Positions 60,486-64,000 of a DNA stretch of 64,000 bases are shown piece after piece; position 1 is the stretch's first letter, and each line of letters begins with the position of its first letter. The position numbers and the translations under genes are program-made. The DNA comes from Closterium sp. NIES-65 (Eukaryota; Streptophyta; Zygnematophyceae; Desmidiales; Closteriaceae). The stretch is from assembly GCA_948144175.1 (NCBI GenBank), contig CANXME010002057.1, forward strand, positions 2,838,001-2,902,000. Direction: 5' to 3'. The notes below the pieces were generated by a model. The model saw nothing but the letters and a program-made list of their open reading frames with translations, did no database searches and was not told the DNA's origin.

Positions 60486-60541
60486 CTCCACAATTTGATA
60501 AGCTTTGCACAACCTTTTTGGCAAAATGAGCTTTAGAGTAC

Positions 60542-61717
60542 ACCTGGTCCGCGGTAAATTCATCACGTGAACGTTTTTTTTCCAGTCCCCCTTTGTGCGT
60601 GTTAAAGACTAAGGACGGAGTCTATTAAGATTATGGGCCTAAATTTCTCAAAATCGTTGGTCTCAATTTCTGGACAGAAAAGTCGAGTTCACAAGAAACG
60701 CCGTCGACGAACAACGCACCGTTTAAACTTCACTAATTTCAGATATGTTGTAGCTCTAGTTGGTGGCTACAATTTCCAAGTTGAATCGTACAAAAAGGTG
60801 AAGTATTTCTTGAGTTATCAATTTTGGCGCACTAGAGGGTATGCTGCCATGGAATCTTAACTCAATGACAAAGTTCTCATAATTACCACACAAAGAAGTT
60901 AGAGTATCAATTAACCAGGTGGGATGGGATGAGGAGGACGAGAGGGAAGGTCCCAAGAGAGTCCCCAACCAAGGAAACCCCATGCCACACAATTCCCCTC
61001 TCCATAGGCAACCCCACTTTCACTTTTGTCACTTTCCCAACCCATGCCATCCACCTTGCCCAACTTGGCCACACTTGCCAACCTGGTTTGGTTTCTCCCA
61101 ACCATTTGGTAGCATCTACAGTGATGTTGACGAATTTCCCAACTCCCAAAAGTCTGTACCCCATATTGAGTCAACCCCACAACTTCCCACAGTTGCCACA
61201 ATCAAATATGAAAAGCATACCAACTCCAACGTTCGTAACTTTCTTGATCGTGCTCCGATTGAAGCCATACTTGGTTCGTCGGAAAGCTCTTGAGCACAGG
61301 AGTCACTTCAGATATCTGCTCAAGTCAAATAACATTCACACACACTCAGAAAAAACAAACCACACAAAACACAATTTCTTGCACACGCTCACACCACGCA
61401 TGCAACGCACGAACATATGATGGGAGGCAGACAGACGTGAATGCATATGATTGCATCACACAACAGTGCGTTTCTGTCTAATCTGATGGTCACCCAGAGA
61501 CTGCGGGGCTACAAGTAAACAGCCAGGAATCATTTCTGTCTAGCGCGTCTGGTACTTAGTGACCAGAGATAAGGGCGTGATTGGTTTTCCTGGTCAAGTG
61601 AGGGTAGTCATGATTTTGCCCCCTCTGAATCCGAAACTACCTTTCAAAACCTGCTTGACCGAGGGGAAGTACAGCATGTGGTGAAGATACCGCCGGTGAA
61701 TTTACCGCGGACCAGGT
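60542..61717. mobile_element. Small inverted-repeat element, split by a solo LTR
   Basis: Perfect 21-bp inverted ends, ACCTGGTCCGCGGTAAATTC+A at 60542-60562 and its complement at 61697-61717. Without the solo LTR at 60600-61465 and one copy of GTGCG, the element is about 305 bp with no coding capacity. That fits a MITE. I see no clear target duplication; flanking bases are GTAC and ATAG. Confidence 0.65.
60600..61465 (-). repeat. Solo V-type LTR
   Basis: 866 bp, minus orientation, TGTTGTGTGATGCAATC to GTCTTTAACA in element orientation, with GTGCG on both sides (60595-60599, 61466-61470). It is full length compared with the LTRs of V, with no internal sequence, so it is a solo LTR. Confidence 0.93.
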
Positions 61718-62463
61718 ATAGTAGTAGCAGAGAGGGAAGGGCGCGTCACCTCAGTTCGGAAGCAGGTACCCAAAATTCGAAAACGTTGCCAGGACACGGC
61801 GAGAAGTCGCGAAGCATGTCACCTTTCGCGTGTTCGAACGATGGGCCCTGTTCAAATTACGCCTTGACGCGCCCTTATGGATGCGAACCTACTATCGACC
61901 GTGTGAAATCGAACCTCCACCGAACTTAAATCCCGCTTTTTGCGTTAATTTGTATTCAAACCTTTTCTAACAACGCACCCGATCGATCCTGCACAGGATC
62001 GATCGCAGGAGGGGACGCGTACTACGCAATTATTTCCGATTCCCAGTCCAATATCTTGGCTCGACTCCCCACCTACGTCACCCACAGAGCGCTGCAATTA
62101 TTCCTGTAGGGGGGGGTTCACTCTCATCCAGTAATCCCTGGGCAGTCAGAAAATGGCGACTCGTTCCCTCGCCTTGTTTTCAGTGCTTCGCCATTATACG
62201 AGGCGAGCACGACACACCTCCGAGTTGGAATTTCACCTCGCTGCAGCTTCAAGCGAGTCGCACCCGTCACTCCTGCTCGCCGCATGCACCCGCTAGCGAT
62301 GACGTCGCGTCCTTCCCCATTCCTTGGTCTAGGCTTACAACGTGATTATAAAGTGGGAGGTTCGAGTCCCTAGCGATTCATTCAGCGACAATCTGCCTTT
62401 CACTCTTCAAGCAACCCACCGTCTTCCTCTTTCAATCCGAGCTCGTCGGCTCTCTTCTGGATC
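61718..62463 (+). promoter_or_regulatory. Non-repetitive stretch with a possible promoter
   Basis: About 750 bp with no element signature. An 11-bp inverted repeat GATCGATCCTG-CA-CAGGATCGATC lies at 61981-62004. ATTATAAAG at 62345-62353 is a fair TATA box about 110 bp ahead of the ATG at 62464. Pyrimidine-rich sequence follows (62395-62440), as in leaders of green-lineage genes. No other gene is seen. Functional reading is inference. Confidence 0.35.
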
Positions 62464-63206
62464 ATGGCCTTCACTTCCACTCGCCGCATCTTATTCTTAG
62501 GTAACCGTTAGTAGTACCTTCGTCCTTCCAATGCGCGCCGAGCGCATTCCTTGCTGGCAGCATGCAATGTGTACCGGCACTCCGGTTCGAGCTCTAAGTG
62601 ATTCCATTTGATTATGTTGGCACCAATTCATTTTTGCGCCATGTTGACCTAATCGCGTGCTTCCATCGCAAAAATGTGGGTCTGAGGGGGGGGGGGAGGG
62701 GGGGTCTGTTTTGGGGTTGAAATCGGCTTCGTAAATGGATGTACACAAGGGACATTGCCCGAGTAGGTTTTGCAGGTGGTTTACAACCTAGAAACTGTCG
62801 CGAACCAGCACGTACTCACATTGACTGTGCAATTTTGTTTTGTGGCAGTTCTCCATCTTTGGATTCACCCCGTTGATGGCCGTATACTGTCGTTCGTCAG
62901 CAGTGATTGAAGTTTGTCGCCAAGTCACTGTTCACTGCCCATAAATCAGGGCTCTTTGCAAGTTTACAGGGTGTTAAGATTTCCGTGCATGGGAGCGAGA
63001 AGCGGGAAGCGATTTTACCGCCAGAAAATGAACGGAGATGGGAGAGTTTGATCGGACGGCAGGAAGCAAGAATGAAAAGAGTGAAACAATGGTGGCATGG
63101 AATGCCACGTGTCATGCCTCTCGCGTTATGTGTTGTTTCCTTAAAATATGTACAGTCAAATTTGAGTACAAAGTGTTGTTCAAACATAGTTGTTGCATAT
63201 CTTTGA
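62464..63206 (+). CDS. Possible host gene, first exon and short continuation
   Basis: ATG at 62464 has A at -3 and G at +4, and lies downstream of a TATA-like box. The exon reads MAFTSTRRILFL and meets a donor TTAG/GTAACC at 62500/62501. Two acceptors fit. One after TTTTGTTTTGTGGCAG at 62848 gives a 33-residue product ending at 62910. One after CATAAATCAG at 62949 joins a frame running to 63206 with GLFASLQGVKISVHGSEKRE, a charged middle and no known domain. Either product would begin with a signal-peptide-like stretch (basic RR, then ILFL). I recognise no family. The unspliced frame is very short. The gene may once have gone further right, where S3 now lies. Speculative. Confidence 0.28.
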
Positions 63207-63309
63207 CTATAATTGCGCAGCTTTAACTCGTAACGTACCACTTTCCCATGGGGTAGCTAAAAAAAGTGCGTAATTTTGCACATAAATTATGTTTATAACG
63301 TTAGATCAA
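63207..63309. other. AT-rich stretch before S3
   Basis: Low-GC sequence resembling a 3' untranslated region, with no repeat signature. It ends at the LTR of S3. Confidence 0.3.
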
Positions 63310-63434
63310 TGTGAAAGAACGAGGAATGAAATGACTAACAGCAGGATGGGTACAAGTGCTAACCCTAAAAGTGTTGTACCCCATATTATCTACCCCACTA
63401 CAGCCTACACAGACTATAGCATATAAGTTTGACA
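63310..63434 (-). repeat. 3' LTR of S3
   Basis: 125 bp, close to the S and S2 LTRs, TGTCAAACTTATATGC to CTTTCACA in element orientation. Confidence 0.87.
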
Positions 63435-64000
63435 CACCCCCATAGGCAAAGTGGGGTAGAACAAGAGGTCACAAGACCAGTCAAGCAAAGCACAGTAAGC
63501 TCAGCGTGGATCACAACGTCACCACACATTCCGAGCACAAGTTCAAGGCCACAAGGCCAGTTCACATGCAAGATTATATATAAAGGTAAACAAGCAAGTG
63601 CAGGTATAGATAGATCACAGTACAAGCAAGGTCAAGAAGTGAGCAAGTGAGGCCAAGAAGGCACAAGACCTAACATCGTACAAAAGCGCTGATGATCACA
63701 AGGCGGAAGTGCCTTGGTAAAGATATCAGCAGTGTTGGCCTGAGAGGCCACGTAAGCAAGGCGCAGCTGACCACGCTGCTGCAGCTCACGAGCAAGGAAG
63801 TAGCGAAGAGCAATCTGCTTCATTCTGTGCTCCTGTCAATGCTCTCGACACAAGGCAAGCATGGCCTTGTTGTCTACGTACAGAACTGGAGGAGAACGAG
63901 GCGGCTCTCCTAGGTCAGTCAGCAGGTAGGTGAGCCAACGTAACTCCTAAGCAGCCATGGCCCCTGCGTAGATCTCAGCCTCACAGCTAGAGCCGAGAAC
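63310..64000 (-). mobile_element. Copia element S3, 3' end, running off the window
   Basis: Minus-strand S-type Copia. Its 3' LTR lies at 63310-63434 (125 bp), a polypurine tract CCTATGGGGGTG at 63435-63448, and the RNase H tail (about 63640-64000) has YFLARELQQRGQLRLAYVAS and NTADIFTKALPPCDHQRF. The rest lies to the right of the window. Flanking duplication cannot be tested here. Confidence 0.88.

Noticed and set aside
62335-62375. GGGAGGTTCGAGTCCCT looks like a tRNA B box
   Set aside because: The T-stem does not pair properly, and no D arm, anticodon stem or acceptor stem fits around it.
1-64000. CRISPR arrays, bacterial operons, rRNA or plasmid features
   Set aside because: None seen. 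All spaced repeats are LTRs or minisatellites, and coding content is eukaryotic retrotransposon.

Overview
The window is eukaryotic repeat DNA. It is made almost entirely of LTR retrotransposons lying inside one another, with no prokaryotic operon, rRNA or tRNA gene. Most elements are Ty1/Copia (order gag, protease, integrase, reverse transcriptase, RNase H). Two are Ty3/Gypsy. The initiator-Met-like primer sites (TGGTATCAGAGC), the Copia lineages and the GC-rich codon use suggest the green lineage. A streptophyte alga is my best guess (the poly-Gly Copia Gag recalls Closterium-type algae), but this rests on memory and is weak. I name the elements with letters for this report only.

Left block (1-35296). 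A Copia piece R (+, 1 to about 1830) abuts the 5' half of a minus Copia, S (to 3902). S sits beside a Gypsy element Q (gag at 4096-5397, upstream part at 34230-34440). Q is split by a complete minus Copia, X (5617-34224, target duplication CGTTG). X carries a 1.5-kb non-autonomous LTR element, Y1, in its 3' LTR (5726-7210, AGAAG) and a Copia, Z, in its gag (13029-32956, AGCCA). Z is split by a plus-strand array, W (17393-31507, GGGAC), built as LTR-body-LTR-body-LTR. This gives four nesting levels: Q > X > Z > W. A 580-bp inverted repeat (34441-35019) and an unassigned stretch follow.

Middle block (35297-57140). A minus Copia, U, has its 3' LTR split by a solo V-type LTR (TTAGG), which is itself split by a short deletion-derivative Copia, S2 (35343-38153, TTAGA). 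The body of U holds a second non-autonomous element, Y2 (39280-40732, GTCTG), and a two-LTR plus-strand Copia, V (43710-50170, CGATC). Next come the 5' portion of a plus-strand X-type element (X2, 52075 to about 56037) and the 5' end of a minus Copia, T (to 57140).

Right block (57141-64000). T abuts a decayed Gypsy, P (to 60485). Then come a small element with perfect 21-bp inverted ends that is split by another solo V LTR (60600-61465, GTGCG), about 1.6 kb of lower-copy-looking DNA with a TATA-like box and a possible first exon, and the 3' end of another minus Copia (S3, from 63310).

The least expected signals are these: a stem with a 4-nt loop directly after the primer-binding site, with a different sequence but the same place and size in several related elements; the non-autonomous Y elements, which share GC-rich hairpin cores and the polypurine tract of the X/S/U Copias; a W primer site matching a tRNA 3' end through the whole T arm; and the tandem W array. 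Coordinates come from reading by eye. LTR differences were counted by eye and are approximate.
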